Assembly (NCBI RefSeq): GCF_024347195.1
Contig: NZ_AP025281.1
Span: 310,001-374,000 of the forward strand
Source: Aliamphritea hakodatensis
GTDB taxonomy: Bacteria; Pseudomonadota; Gammaproteobacteria; Pseudomonadales; Balneatricaceae
Length of the DNA: 64,000 nucleotides
Direction: 5' to 3'
Shown one piece after another: positions 1-8,526 of the stretch. Both the position numbers and the translations under genes were made by a program. Numbering within the stretch: the stretch's first letter is position 1; each line of letters starts with the position of its first letter. Below the pieces are notes generated by a model. It worked only from the letters and a program-made list of their open reading frames with translations. It was not told where the DNA came from and ran no database searches.

Positions 1-176
1 GTAATAAAGTGGCCCATGCTGAGAATTTCACTGTCGGCCCGGCAGAAGCGGTGCAGTATATTGAGCTGTGTCTGAAGCTGGTGGATCATCTGAATGCGGT
101 CCACAGCACTGACAGCAGCACTGACAGCAGCACTGACAGCAGCGCTGACAGCCCTTCGCAGATACGCTCTGCCTGA
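1..176 (+). CDS. C-terminal fragment of an unidentified protein
   Basis: An open frame enters from the left edge and ends at TGA 174-176. About 57 residues are visible: a short alpha-helical stretch (VQYIELCLKLVDHL) followed by a low-complexity Ser/Thr/Asp tail. The VAHAENF...  stretch before the helix faintly resembles the end of M20-type peptidases, but this is too weak for a call. A GC-rich hairpin without a T-run (188-205) separates the stop from the convergent reductase gene. The gene body lies outside the window, so function and full length cannot be judged. Confidence 0.6.
   Translation, partial: NKVAHAENFTVGPAEAVQYIELCLKLVDHLNAVHSTDSSTDSSTDSSADSPSQIRSA
105..152 (+). repeat. 12-bp tandem repeat, four units, inside a coding tail
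   Basis: Four back-to-back copies of AGCACTGACAGC (the last with one change, A to G) encode S-T-D-S repeated in frame, just before the stop of the truncated gene. Because 12 is a multiple of 3, copy-number change would lengthen or shorten the tail without a frameshift. Confidence 0.9.
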
Positions 177-218
177 GGGGTATTCACGCCCGGCAAATAC
201 CGGGCGCGCTACAGAGGC

Positions 219-1217
219 TCAGCCCTGAGGTGCCAGCTGACGGATTTCGGCCAGCAGGCTGTCATTTACTTCGCGGCTGCCCTGATCTTCCCGCAGGCGG
301 TGCCGGCGTTGTCCCGGCAGACGTACCCCTTCCATGGCTTCCAGCCGGGAAAACAGCCCTTCAGCCTGGTCTGACCAGTTTTCTCCGCCGAGTATCTGTG
401 GTGAAACCGCCAGTAAAAACTGTCCGCCCTGTGGTGGCCCGCCATCGACGTTATCCCGTTCTGCGGTTTCAAAACTCAGACTTTCCCCCACCAAAGGCCC
501 GGCCATCAGCTCAACCATCATGGCGATGGCAGATCCCTTGTGACCGCCGAACGGTAACAGCACGCCTTTAAGAATTTCCTGCGGATCAGTGGTCAGTTCA
601 CCGTCCGGGCCCAGTCCGGTGCCCAGTGGCACGCTGTGGCCGTCGCGGGCGGCAATCTGGACTTCACCCTGTGCCATGGCGGCGGTTGCCATGTCATACA
701 CCAGTGGGGAGCGTCCCGGGCGGGGCCAGGCAAAGGCAATCGGATTGGTGCCAAAGATCGCTTCATTCCCCCCTGCAGGGGCGACGACTGGCTTATAGGA
801 CACACAGGAAAAGCCCATCAGGTCATGTTCAGCCAGCGCTTCCACTTCCGGCCACAGGGCGGCGAAGTGGTGCGAGTGGGTCAGTGTCAGGGCGGCAATG
901 CCGTAAGTTTTGGCTGCTTCCGCCAGTGCCGGAACCGCGCGCTGTAATGCCAGCGGTGCATAGCCGTGATCCCCGTGACAACGCAGAATTGCCGGTGTGA
1001 CCTGTTCCGGTTGCGGATCGGCGTTGCCGTTAACTTTACCGCTGAGCAGGGATTTCAGATAGCCGGGGATTCTGAACAGCCCGTGGGATGCAGAGCCGTC
1101 GCGCTCGGCATGGGTGACAGTGCTTGCAACGGCAGATGCGTTGGCATCATCGGCCCCCGCCTGACGCAGGCTCTGATAAGCCAGTTGATAGATTTCGTCC
1201 AGTGTGAGCTGTGCCAT
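219..1217 (-). CDS. dpkA: Ldh_2-family NAD(P)H imino-acid reductase, DpkA-like
   Basis: This is a cytosolic malate/L-lactate-dehydrogenase-like (Ldh_2, not Rossmann) oxidoreductase of 332 residues. It closely follows the pattern I know for Pseudomonas Delta1-piperideine-2-carboxylate / Delta1-pyrroline-2-carboxylate reductase (DpkA): ERDGSASHGLFRIPGY near the N-terminus, SHHFAALWPEVE with the catalytic-region histidines, GTNPIAFAWP, DMATAAMAQGEVQ, and LLPFGGHKGSAIAMMVEL. DpkA enzymes reduce cyclic imino acids made from D-lysine, D-proline or hydroxyproline routes. I chose ATG 1217 over an upstream in-frame start because AAGGAA lies just before it and the family begins there. It runs convergent to the truncated gene on the left and lies 58 bp downstream of the diguanylate cyclase on the same strand. 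Family membership is solid; the exact substrate is inferred. Confidence 0.82.
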   Translation of the reverse strand: MAQLTLDEIYQLAYQSLRQAGADDANASAVASTVTHAERDGSASHGLFRIPGYLKSLLSGKVNGNADPQPEQVTPAILRCHGDHGYAPLALQRAVPALAEAAKTYGIAALTLTHSHHFAALWPEVEALAEHDLMGFSCVSYKPVVAPAGGNEAIFGTNPIAFAWPRPGRSPLVYDMATAAMAQGEVQIAARDGHSVPLGTGLGPDGELTTDPQEILKGVLLPFGGHKGSAIAMMVELMAGPLVGESLSFETAERDNVDGGPPQGGQFLLAVSPQILGGENWSDQAEGLFSRLEAMEGVRLPGQRRHRLREDQGSREVNDSLLAEIRQLAPQG

Positions 1218-1275
1218 AAGTGTTCCTTGTCTGAGATCCGGGTTGCTGGTTATTGTGCCGGATTTTCCGGCAGGC

Positions 1276-2397
1276 TCAATAGCAGGCGACCCGGTTGCGG
1301 CCACTTCCTTTGGCTTTATACAGGGCCATGTCCGCCCGTTTTACCAGATCCGGAGGGGAGAGGGTTTCGTTGGGAATCTGGCTGGCTACCCCCAGACTCA
1401 CCGTGCAGTACAGCTCAGTGGCATCCGTGGTGAAACGGCGCACTGCGATCCGTTCGCGTAATTTTTCTGCGGTTTTCACGCAGTCTGTCTGGCTGGTGTT
1501 TTCCAGCAATACGATAAACTCTTCTCCGCCATAGCGGGCCAGGGTATCGGTGGCCCGGTTAAATGTTTGCTGGATAATATCTGCCATGGCGATGAGGATT
1601 TCATCGCCGGCCGGGTGCCCCCAGCGATCATTAATCTGCTTAAAATTGTCGATATCAATCATGATGACACACAGGGGCTGGCGGTCCCGCCGCGCTCTGA
1701 GCCAGGCCACCTGTAAGCGTTCATCGAAATAGCGGCGGTTATTCATACCGGTCAGCGGGTCGAGCCGGTTTTCCTGTTCAAGATTACTGGCGTATTCGCT
1801 CAGTTGCCGGTTCAGCCGGGCGTAGGCCCAGTAGTCATGGTGAAACCGTGATGCTGTCACGCTGATGTAGATGTATCCGGTCAGAATGGCGAGGGTGGCT
1901 GCCAGGGGTTGTGGATAACCTTCTATAAAATAGACGCTCAGGGGAATCACAAACATCACGGCAAAAAACGCATCTCCCAGAGGTTTGTAAATACTGAAGG
2001 TCAGTGCGCCGCTGGGGGCTATACAGGCAAGGATGATAATGATGGCTGCTACGCCGACGGGGCTGATGTCCTGCGTCAGCATGTAGGCCAGCAAACCGGC
2101 AAAATAGGCTGCGTTTATCAGGGTGGTTGCCCATATCAGCCGGATGCGGGAAATCACGTTCAGGGGATGTTGCAGCGAGGAAAACAGGCGGTTCAGCAAC
2201 AGCCGGAACAGTGCAAAGCTGCTCAGGCATACCAGATGTGTGGTTAAAAATGCCTGATCAGTCTGGTTGCTCACCAGCGCCAGAATGACCCAGGCAACCG
2301 GATAGCTGATGTAACCGGCGCGGGTACGCTGACAAAAATCCTGTAACGCTTTTAACTGAATATCCTGAGGGGTACTGCTCAGTATCTGGCTGTTCAT
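1276..2397 (-). CDS. Membrane-bound diguanylate cyclase (GGDEF)
   Basis: The 373-residue protein should make cyclic-di-GMP from two GTP at the inner membrane. Residues ~30-185 hold about five to six hydrophobic segments forming a MASE-like membrane sensor I cannot assign to a named type. A short coiled linker (~190-212) leads to a GGDEF domain starting at DPLTGMNNRRYFDE. The active-site loop is GGEEF (residues 290-294), which is competent in this family. RATD at 281-284, five residues before the loop, is an intact RxxD inhibitory I-site, so product inhibition is expected. There is no EAL domain. It is followed on the same strand by the dpkA-like gene with a 58-bp gap, so co-transcription is possible but no functional link is obvious. 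Confidence 0.93.
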   Translation of the reverse strand: MNSQILSSTPQDIQLKALQDFCQRTRAGYISYPVAWVILALVSNQTDQAFLTTHLVCLSSFALFRLLLNRLFSSLQHPLNVISRIRLIWATTLINAAYFAGLLAYMLTQDISPVGVAAIIIILACIAPSGALTFSIYKPLGDAFFAVMFVIPLSVYFIEGYPQPLAATLAILTGYIYISVTASRFHHDYWAYARLNRQLSEYASNLEQENRLDPLTGMNNRRYFDERLQVAWLRARRDRQPLCVIMIDIDNFKQINDRWGHPAGDEILIAMADIIQQTFNRATDTLARYGGEEFIVLLENTSQTDCVKTAEKLRERIAVRRFTTDATELYCTVSLGVASQIPNETLSPPDLVKRADMALYKAKGSGRNRVACY

Positions 2398-2696
2398 ATC
2401 ACATACCTGTGTTTACTGCTGGCGGTACGGCTAAACAGTCAGAAAAAGTACCGCCGATCAGACAGTATACGCTGGCTGAGGCACATTAAATACCTATTGA
2501 AATCAATGGTTTTGATCTCACAGGACAGCTGTGCAAAGCATGAATAAAGAGGCTGGACGCCGGCGGTTCAGGCCGTCCCTGATTTATCTGTACCTGTCAC
2601 TTTTCATTTCTGTGTATCTGTTCTTATTTGTTGATTATACCTACTCTGCTGCGATACCGGACAACCGGTCAGCAGTTAATCAGAGAGTATCCGACG

Positions 2697-4346
2697 ATGT
2701 ATCAATATGACGAACTTGATCGCCAGGTGGTGAATAACCGAGTGCAGCAGTTCAGAGGACAGATGAACCGTTATTTGTCCGGTGAGTTGAGTGAGGAAGC
2801 TTTTCTACCCTTGCGGTTGCAGAATGGCCTGTATATTCAGAAGCATGCCCCCATGCTGCGGGTTGCGGTGCCTTATGGCATGTTATCGGCGGCCCAGCTG
2901 AGATGCATGGCAGGGGTCTGTGACCGCTATGACAGGGGTTACTGCCACATTACCACCCGTCAGAATGTACAGTTTAACTGGGTAAAAATGGAGGAAGTGG
3001 CGGATATTCTGGAAACTCTGGCGACCGTTGAGATGCATGCAATTCAGACCAGCGGTAACTGCATCCGTAATACCACCTCTGATCCGCTGGCCGGGGTGGC
3101 AGCAGATGAACAGACGGATCCGCGGCCTTACTGTGAAATTATCCGTCAGTGGTCATCGTTGCACCCTGAGTTCGCATTCTTACCCCGCAAATTCAAGATT
3201 GCGGTCATCGGTGCCGCCGAAGACCGGGCCTCCATTCAGCTGCATGATGTCGGTCTGCAACTGGTGACCAATGCAGATGGCGAAACCGGTTTTAAGGTCT
3301 GGGTCGGGGGCGGTCTGGGCCGTACGCCGATGCTGGCAACCCTGATTTGCGAATTCCTGCCACAGGCCTATTTACTGGGTTACCTGAAAGCGGTTCTGCG
3401 GGTGTATAACCGTTATGGCCGGCGGGACAATAAGTACAAAGCACGGATCAAAATTCTGGTAAACAGCCTGGGGGCTGCGGATTTTTCTGCCCAGGTTGAG
3501 GCAGAGTTTCAGCGTACTAATTCTGAAGAATACTGGCTGACGGAGGCTGAGCTGGCCCACGCCCGCAGCTTCTTCACCGAGCCCGCCTATGCGCAGGTCA
3601 ATGTGGCGGCTGAGACAGAGGAGCCGGATTCGCCGGCGTACCGGCACTGGTTACGGCGTAATGTCCGGGCGCACCGGGTAGGCGGTTATGCCATCGTCAC
3701 CCTGTCTCTGAAACATCAGGGAACCGCGCCCGGTGACATCAGCAGTGAGCAGCTGCGCCGGGTGGCGGATCTGGCGGAACGGTTTTCCTTCGGTGAAGCA
3801 CGTAATACTCAGCAGCAGAACATTGTGCTGGCGGATGTAAAACGCAGCGATCTGTTCGCCCTCTGGCAGGAAGCCTGCCGGCTGGAACTGGCGGCACCGA
3901 CAATCGGTACCCTCTCCGACGTGGTGTGCTGCCCGGGTGGGGACTTCTGCGGTCTGGCCAACGCCCGTTCCCTGCCGATTAACAGCGCCATTCAGCAACG
4001 CTTTGATGACCTTGATTATCTGTATGACCTGGGGGATCTGAGCCTGCGTATATCCGGCTGTATTAATGCCTGCGCCCATCATCACATCGCCAACATCGGC
4101 ATTCTGGGGGTGGATAAGAAAGGCGAAGAATTTTATCAGCTGACCCTGGGTGGCGAGGTAGGGGAGCGCTCCCGGATCGGCAAAGTACTGGGGCCGTCGA
4201 TTCCGCTGGATGCGGTGCCGGATGCGCTGGAAGCCATTGTGGATGTCTTTGTGGAACAGCGGCACGAAGAAGAACCGTTCATCTCCACCTATGAACGGAT
4301 CGGGAAAGACAAATTTAAGGAGCGGGTTTATGCAACGGGTCATTAA
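2697..4346 (+). CDS. cysI: Siroheme / 4Fe-4S sulfite reductase (hemoprotein)
   Basis: The protein should reduce sulfite to sulfide with six electrons for cysteine synthesis. It has 549 residues in two ferrite-like/siroheme half domains: HITTRQNVQFNW and QTSGNCIRNTT in the first, VVCCPGGDFC (~residues 409-418) and ISGCINAC (~453-459) supplying the four cysteines for the coupled cluster in the second. VGGGLGRTP and FLPRKFKIA are also typical. Overall it matches the Pseudomonas PA1838-type CysI closely, including the MYxYDExD start, which fixes ATG 2697 rather than an upstream in-frame start. Its partner DUF934 gene overlaps by 17 bp, as in pseudomonads. A nitrite reductase of the same superfamily is the main alternative; the DUF934 neighbour favours sulfite. 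Confidence 0.93.
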   Translation: MYQYDELDRQVVNNRVQQFRGQMNRYLSGELSEEAFLPLRLQNGLYIQKHAPMLRVAVPYGMLSAAQLRCMAGVCDRYDRGYCHITTRQNVQFNWVKMEEVADILETLATVEMHAIQTSGNCIRNTTSDPLAGVAADEQTDPRPYCEIIRQWSSLHPEFAFLPRKFKIAVIGAAEDRASIQLHDVGLQLVTNADGETGFKVWVGGGLGRTPMLATLICEFLPQAYLLGYLKAVLRVYNRYGRRDNKYKARIKILVNSLGAADFSAQVEAEFQRTNSEEYWLTEAELAHARSFFTEPAYAQVNVAAETEEPDSPAYRHWLRRNVRAHRVGGYAIVTLSLKHQGTAPGDISSEQLRRVADLAERFSFGEARNTQQQNIVLADVKRSDLFALWQEACRLELAAPTIGTLSDVVCCPGGDFCGLANARSLPINSAIQQRFDDLDYLYDLGDLSLRISGCINACAHHHIANIGILGVDKKGEEFYQLTLGGEVGERSRIGKVLGPSIPLDAVPDALEAIVDVFVEQRHEEEPFISTYERIGKDKFKERVYATGH

Positions 4347-4851
4347 ACAGCAGCCGGATGATGCCGGTCAGCAGGATCAGTGGCAACTGATAACAGAGCT
4401 GCCGGCAGGCTTCGTGCCCGAACCGGGAACTGAATACATATTACCGCTCAGTGACTGGCAGTTGCTGGCCCCGGCGTTCAACGGATTTGGCCAGACACCG
4501 GGGGTCTGGTTTGAGGCGGATATCGAACTGGAGCCGCTGGAACCGGTGTTTACGGCGGCCCCGATTGTTGCGGTGGCATTTCCGGCGTTTACGGATGGCA
4601 GCGGTTTTTCCACCGGATCGCTGATCCGTGAGGTGTTCGGTTATCAGCGGGAACTGCGGGCGTTTGGCAGTTTGCTGAGTGATCAGCTGGGATATTTACG
4701 CCGCTGTGGTTATGACAGCGTTGTGTTGCCGGAAGATCAGGATATGGAAACCGGCCGCCAGCAGTTCCATGCTGACATGGTGAGTTATCAGGGAGACATT
4801 CTGCAGCCGTTTACGCCTTTCCGGCGCAGGGTGCGTCCGGCTGAAAAGTAA
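4330..4851 (+). CDS. DUF934 protein, sulfite reductase partner
   Basis: This 173-residue protein carries the DUF934 core around REVFGYQRELRAFGSLLSD and QLGYLRRCGYDSVVL, a region usually annotated as an oxidoreductase-like accessory of sulfite reductase. Its ATG lies 17 bp inside the end of cysI, so the two are translationally coupled. No cofactor motif is evident, and the biochemical role in the family is not established as far as I know; electron delivery or assembly of CysI are common suggestions. An in-frame start further upstream would lie wholly inside cysI and is rejected. Confidence 0.88.
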   Translation: MQRVIKQQPDDAGQQDQWQLITELPAGFVPEPGTEYILPLSDWQLLAPAFNGFGQTPGVWFEADIELEPLEPVFTAAPIVAVAFPAFTDGSGFSTGSLIREVFGYQRELRAFGSLLSDQLGYLRRCGYDSVVLPEDQDMETGRQQFHADMVSYQGDILQPFTPFRRRVRPAEK

Positions 4852-4920
4852 CGGCATCCGGCAAAGGATTGCCGTTTTGCTGTTTTCAGCGGCCTGATAA
4901 AATCTCTGTCTGAATTTATA

Positions 4921-4944
4921 TGTAAGTAAAATCAATTGCTTACA
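4921..4944. promoter_or_regulatory. Inverted repeat, candidate operator
   Basis: TGTAAGTAAA and, after ATCA, ATTGCTTACA form an imperfect dyad (8 of 10 positions symmetric, TGTAAG/CTTACA perfect) about 70 bp before the small gene at 5012. The AT-rich surroundings fit a promoter region. The regulator is unknown. Confidence 0.45.
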
Positions 4945-4984
4945 TTGTAATGCTGTGTCCGGGAATACATCTTGCTTGGTAACT

Positions 4985-5004
4985 CCTCCCTGAAATAAAG
5001 GAGG
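4985..5004 (+). promoter_or_regulatory. Hairpin that can cover the ribosome-binding site
   Basis: CCTCC (4985-4989) is complementary to GGAGG (5000-5004), the very strong Shine-Dalgarno sequence of the gene starting at 5012. A 10-nt loop separates them. If folded, the RBS would be hidden, so this may act as a translational switch. Confidence 0.45.
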
Positions 5005-5011
5005 CAGTAGC

Positions 5012-5464
5012 ATGAATGTCGGAACCATAGGCAATGCCGTTGTTGAGTTTTTTGGCGGTGCACCGGCACGTCCGCAGCCAAAAGATATCGCCGCGGATCT
5101 GGCCACCCGGGTTGAACGGGGGGAAATCGACGCGGCTAAGTTCGCAGAACGTCTGGAAGGCCGTTACGGTGACCGTGCGGTCGGCATTGTCAGAGAAGAC
5201 GGCAGTGTTGATGTCAAAGGGCTTAGCGCACTCCTGGAAAGTTCAGCACCGGTCCCCCGACGTCAGCCCGGAACAACCCCCGCTAATACCGTACCTGCCG
5301 GTCAGGAAACCCTGCAGACCCAGCTGATTAACGAGTTCGGTAATGATGCCGCAGCAAAGGTGTTTGATGCGGACGGCAAGGTGGATTTCGGCGCGCTGGT
5401 TGATCTGGTTAAAGATGCGCCGCCGGCCCGTTCCGGCCCCGGATATCTGAACGAAAAAGTCTGA
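5012..5464 (+). CDS. Small DG-repeat protein of unknown function (paralogue A)
   Basis: I do not recognise the family. The 150-residue protein has no signal peptide or membrane segment and contains two copies of a ~40-residue unit: a helix with an R-L...FG/YG-D-x-A pattern, then a short loop (REDGSVDVKGL near residue 70; FDADGKVDFGAL near 125) and a helix with L-x-x-L. The loops resemble half of an EF-hand (D-x-D-G-x-h-D) but lack the usual first and twelfth ligands, so calcium binding is uncertain. A Pro-rich linker (~88-105) separates the units. The neighbour at 5762 has the same layout, so the pair is a tandem duplication. The strong AGGAGG site seven bases before ATG suggests high expression. 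Confidence 0.72.
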   Translation: MNVGTIGNAVVEFFGGAPARPQPKDIAADLATRVERGEIDAAKFAERLEGRYGDRAVGIVREDGSVDVKGLSALLESSAPVPRRQPGTTPANTVPAGQETLQTQLINEFGNDAAAKVFDADGKVDFGALVDLVKDAPPARSGPGYLNEKV

Positions 5465-5470
5465 TGTGCT

Positions 5471-5503
5471 GATCGCCAGCCCTGTTCTGAGGCTGGTGGT
5501 TTT
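5471..5503 (+). terminator. Weak intrinsic terminator
   Basis: GCCAGCC and GGCTGGT form a 7-bp stem with one G-U pair, followed by a GTGGTTTTCCCTCTT tail. It lies directly after the stop of the gene at 5012. Confidence 0.4.
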
Positions 5504-5761
5504 CCCTCTTCTGTTTATCTGCTGTTACCCGTCTCCGGGTGCGCTTCTGTGATTGCTTCTGCGGTTTCTGCTGTGGCCGGCAGACATTTGCCGCTTCAGC
5601 GCTGGCTGAATCGCTGCACTCAACTTGCCGTGGGCTGAATGTAAAGATTGTCTTAAGAAAGCGTAAATGTTGTGTAAAAAAGCAGTAAAAACAAGCGCTT
5701 TACCGATATCTGGAATGCCCTTTGCTGAATGCTTCCGGCACTCTTATATAAGGAGATAATA

Positions 5762-6217
5762 ATGAATATAGATACAGCAGGTGCTATACAGCCGGGTATC
5801 GCCGGAAGGCAGCGCCCCCAGGCGAGTGATATCGCCGGCCGGATGGCTGAAGGTCTGGAAAGCGGGCGTATTGATGCGAATGCCTTCGCGGCACGTCTGG
5901 AACAGCGGTTCGGTGACGCAGCCACCGCCGCCTTCAATGAAGATGGCAGTGTCAGTGTTGAAGGGCTGACCGGGTTGCTGGAAACCGCCGGACCGCGGGC
6001 ACGGCCTGACGGTGCCGGCCGTTCGGAAGGGCTGGCTTCGCCGGAGAAATTACAGGCTCGTCTGGCCGCAACCTTTGGCGACGAAGCCGCCGCCGGAGTG
6101 GTCAGTGAAGATGGCAGCATCAACGTGGATCAGCTGAAAAGCCTGCTTGGCGATGATCTGAAAAACGCCGGCAGCAGCGGTGTGAGTACCGGTTTGCTGG
6201 CAAACTACAGCGCCTGA
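5762..6217 (+). CDS. Small DG-repeat protein of unknown function (paralogue B)
   Basis: This 151-residue protein is a paralogue of the one at 5012, and I cannot name the family. It again has two helix-loop-helix-like units, with loops NEDGSVSVEGL (~residue 60) and SEDGSINVDQL (~120), joined by a Pro/Arg/Gly-rich linker (~77-95). The same EF-hand-like but incomplete loop pattern is seen. It has no export signal and is acidic. AAGGAG six bases before ATG 5762 supports the start over one 33 bp upstream. The 297-bp gap to the first copy and its own strong terminator suggest separate transcription. Calcium-responsive or structural roles are guesses only. Confidence 0.72.
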   Translation: MNIDTAGAIQPGIAGRQRPQASDIAGRMAEGLESGRIDANAFAARLEQRFGDAATAAFNEDGSVSVEGLTGLLETAGPRARPDGAGRSEGLASPEKLQARLAATFGDEAAAGVVSEDGSINVDQLKSLLGDDLKNAGSSGVSTGLLANYSA

Positions 6218-6227
6218 CAGCCGTTAT

Positions 6228-6279
6228 AACAGCGATACATTTCGTTGCAGTTCCCCCCTGAAATGTATTGCTGTTTTTT
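6228..6279 (+). terminator. Strong intrinsic terminator
   Basis: A 16-bp stem (6228-6243 with 6260-6275, one G-U pair) is followed by six T residues. It ends the transcript of the gene at 5762 and also lies beyond the stop of the opposing MFS gene. Confidence 0.85.
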
Positions 6280-6315
6280 GCCTGAGTCAGGCCGGGAACC
6301 GCGACGGCTGTTCGG

Positions 6316-7539
6316 TCAGTGCTGTGCTGTGGGAACCGCCGGTGACAGGCTGGCGGTATGCCGCCGGAAAAAAGCGCCGGCAGCCAGTAAAGCCAGCAGA
6401 ACAGCATTGGCGGTAAGCACCCAGTAAGCAATGTCCAGTGATCCGCTGGATTCGCGCACCCAGCCAACCATCATATTGCCTGACGCGCCACCCAGCCCTG
6501 CGGTGATCATACAGACACTGCTGATCTGCATGGTGACAGTGGAGCTGTACACCTTGCTCAGCCAGCCGGAAATAATCCCCCAGATCGGGAAATACATGAT
6601 GCCGTAGCTGATGCCGGCGATCAGGGCAAAGCTGCTCTGGTCATAGAGAAAAGCCATCAGCCCCAGTGCAAAAATGCCACAAATCAGCAGTAAGGCTAAC
6701 TGGTAGCCGAAACGGTCTGCCAGCCGGCCAACGGTGAGCCCTGCAACCATGCCGGAAAGGCCGATTGCACTCCAGGTATACCCACCCAGATCCCCCGGTA
6801 AGCTGAGTTCCGCCAGATAGATATTCAGCCAGTTGGCGAACGGAATGGTCGAGAAGCACACACAAAAACAGATCAGGCAGGTAAAACGCGCCAGTGGCTC
6901 AAACATCACCGTATTAAGAAGAGCCGGGATGCTCAGGCTGTTTTTGACCGGCTGTTCGCCGGTTGCCGGTTGCCGGGAAGCGGCACCCATTAATCCCAGT
7001 TTTCTGAGCAGTAGCCAGTTAGCAATGATGACACAGATCCCGAAGGCTGCGGCGATCTGCCAGCCGGCCCGCCAGCCCAGCTGGGGCACAATGAACAGCA
7101 ACAGCAAGCCGTTAAAGCTGCAGCACCAGGCAGTGCCGCTGGCGGCCGCAGACAGGTAAGTGGCACATTTTTCGATGGGGCCACAGCGGCTGATTACCTC
7201 AACAATGGTACTCCAGCTAATCGACGCACTGGCAGACAACAGCGCCAGCGCGATCAGAATCAGTAGCGGGTCGGACAGGACAGAAATGGCGAACAGCATG
7301 AGGGTGATATTGCTGGCGGTGAACATAGCCAGCCGGGCGGACCCGATACGTTCCCCCAGCGTGCTGATCAGCATTGCACCGCCAAGATACGCCAGTTGCG
7401 AAAGTGCCCCAATGGCCGCGATATGCCAGTTGGTGAAGGCAATTTCCTCACGCATCAGCGGCGCCAGGCTGGCAAACAGAAATATGCCAAACCCGTGACT
7501 GATGAACTGGTTCATACCAAAGACGAATGCCATGTGCAT
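6316..7539 (-). CDS. Major facilitator superfamily transporter
   Basis: The 407-residue protein has twelve predicted hydrophobic segments and a cytoplasmic middle loop around residues 190-210 (RQPATGEQPVKNS). The loop between helices 2 and 3 (STLGERIGSARLAMF) and the equivalent in the second half (GRLADRFGYQLALLL) match the MFS G-x-x-x-D-R-x-G-R motif region. It should be a secondary transporter in the inner membrane; the substrate is not evident. It is transcribed alone and divergently from the two-component system that starts at 7819. ATG 7533 is an alternative start. No adjacent enzyme gene gives a clue to its cargo. Confidence 0.85.
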   Translation of the reverse strand: MHMAFVFGMNQFISHGFGIFLFASLAPLMREEIAFTNWHIAAIGALSQLAYLGGAMLISTLGERIGSARLAMFTASNITLMLFAISVLSDPLLILIALALLSASASISWSTIVEVISRCGPIEKCATYLSAAASGTAWCCSFNGLLLLFIVPQLGWRAGWQIAAAFGICVIIANWLLLRKLGLMGAASRQPATGEQPVKNSLSIPALLNTVMFEPLARFTCLICFCVCFSTIPFANWLNIYLAELSLPGDLGGYTWSAIGLSGMVAGLTVGRLADRFGYQLALLLICGIFALGLMAFLYDQSSFALIAGISYGIMYFPIWGIISGWLSKVYSSTVTMQISSVCMITAGLGGASGNMMVGWVRESSGSLDIAYWVLTANAVLLALLAAGAFFRRHTASLSPAVPTAQH

Positions 7540-7818
7540 GGAGGAAAAATCCTTTAAAAGACCTGATTGTGAAGCGATATGGCTATAAATGTGGGCATCC
7601 TAGTCCCATGAGGAAACAATGGCAAAACAAATTTCAGAAATAATATTTATCGTTGATAAAGGTTATTGTTTCCGGAAAGTTTCGGCCGGAAAGCGGGTGT
7701 TTTTACGGTGATTAACGGCACAGATTATCAGGCACTTATTTGACTGATATTGATGTGAATGGTTTTTATTTGCATTTTCATCCGGTAAGCTTGCGGCCCT
7801 CAGACGGAGGGGATCATT

Positions 7819-8526
7819 ATGCAAGCTTCAGTGGCACAGCGGCCGCATATATTAATCATTGAAGACGACCATGGGCTGAGTGATGAGCTGGCCATGCAGT
7901 TGGGGGCGTCCGGCTATCAGGCCCGGCAGTGTTATGACGGTGACAGTGGGCTGAATACGGCACTGAATGATCAGTTCAGCCTGATTTTACTGGATGTTCT
8001 GCTGCCCGGGCTGGATGGCTTTGCGCTGCTTAACCGCTTACGCAAGTACTGCTCAACGCCGGTGATAATGCTCACCGCCCGGGGGGCTGAAGAAGACCGG
8101 ATCAGCGGTTTTCAGTGTGGCGCGGATGACTACCTGCCCAAACCGTTCAGCATTACCGAGCTGATGTTACGGATTGAAGCGGTTATCCGCCGCTCTGCCG
8201 GTCACCGGGCTGTTCCGGCCGCGGCCACTGAGCAGCTGCGGTTTGATGCCTTAACGCTGGATAAAACCGAACAGCAGGTGCGTTATCAGGATCAGCAACT
8301 GGTGCTGACGGATATGGAGTTTCGGCTGTTATGGATGCTGATTGAATGCCGGGGGGAAGTGCAGAGTAAATCTCACCTGTACCAGCAACTGATGCAGCGG
8401 CCGTTCAGCCGCTATGATCGCAGTATCGATATGCATATCAGTAACCTGCGCCGCAAGCTTAAACGGACCGGCTTTGCCGCCAGCCGTCTGGTGACCATGC
8501 ACGGTCAGGGGTACTGTCTGAAATGA
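7819..8526 (+). CDS. OmpR/PhoB-type response regulator
   Basis: The 235-residue transcription factor has a receiver domain (residues ~9-125) with acidic pocket E15-D16-D17, phospho-acceptor D59 in LILLDVLLPGLDG, the T in MLTARG and K in LPKPFS. A C-terminal winged helix (~140-235) ends in SIDMHISNLRRKLKR and the wing GQGYCLK. It is followed by its histidine kinase with an ATGA overlap. GGAGG precedes the ATG. The pair lies immediately upstream of the TonB receptor operon on the same strand, so that operon is the most likely target; iron or a linked envelope signal is plausible but inferred. Confidence 0.93.
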   Translation: MQASVAQRPHILIIEDDHGLSDELAMQLGASGYQARQCYDGDSGLNTALNDQFSLILLDVLLPGLDGFALLNRLRKYCSTPVIMLTARGAEEDRISGFQCGADDYLPKPFSITELMLRIEAVIRRSAGHRAVPAAATEQLRFDALTLDKTEQQVRYQDQQLVLTDMEFRLLWMLIECRGEVQSKSHLYQQLMQRPFSRYDRSIDMHISNLRRKLKRTGFAASRLVTMHGQGYCLK

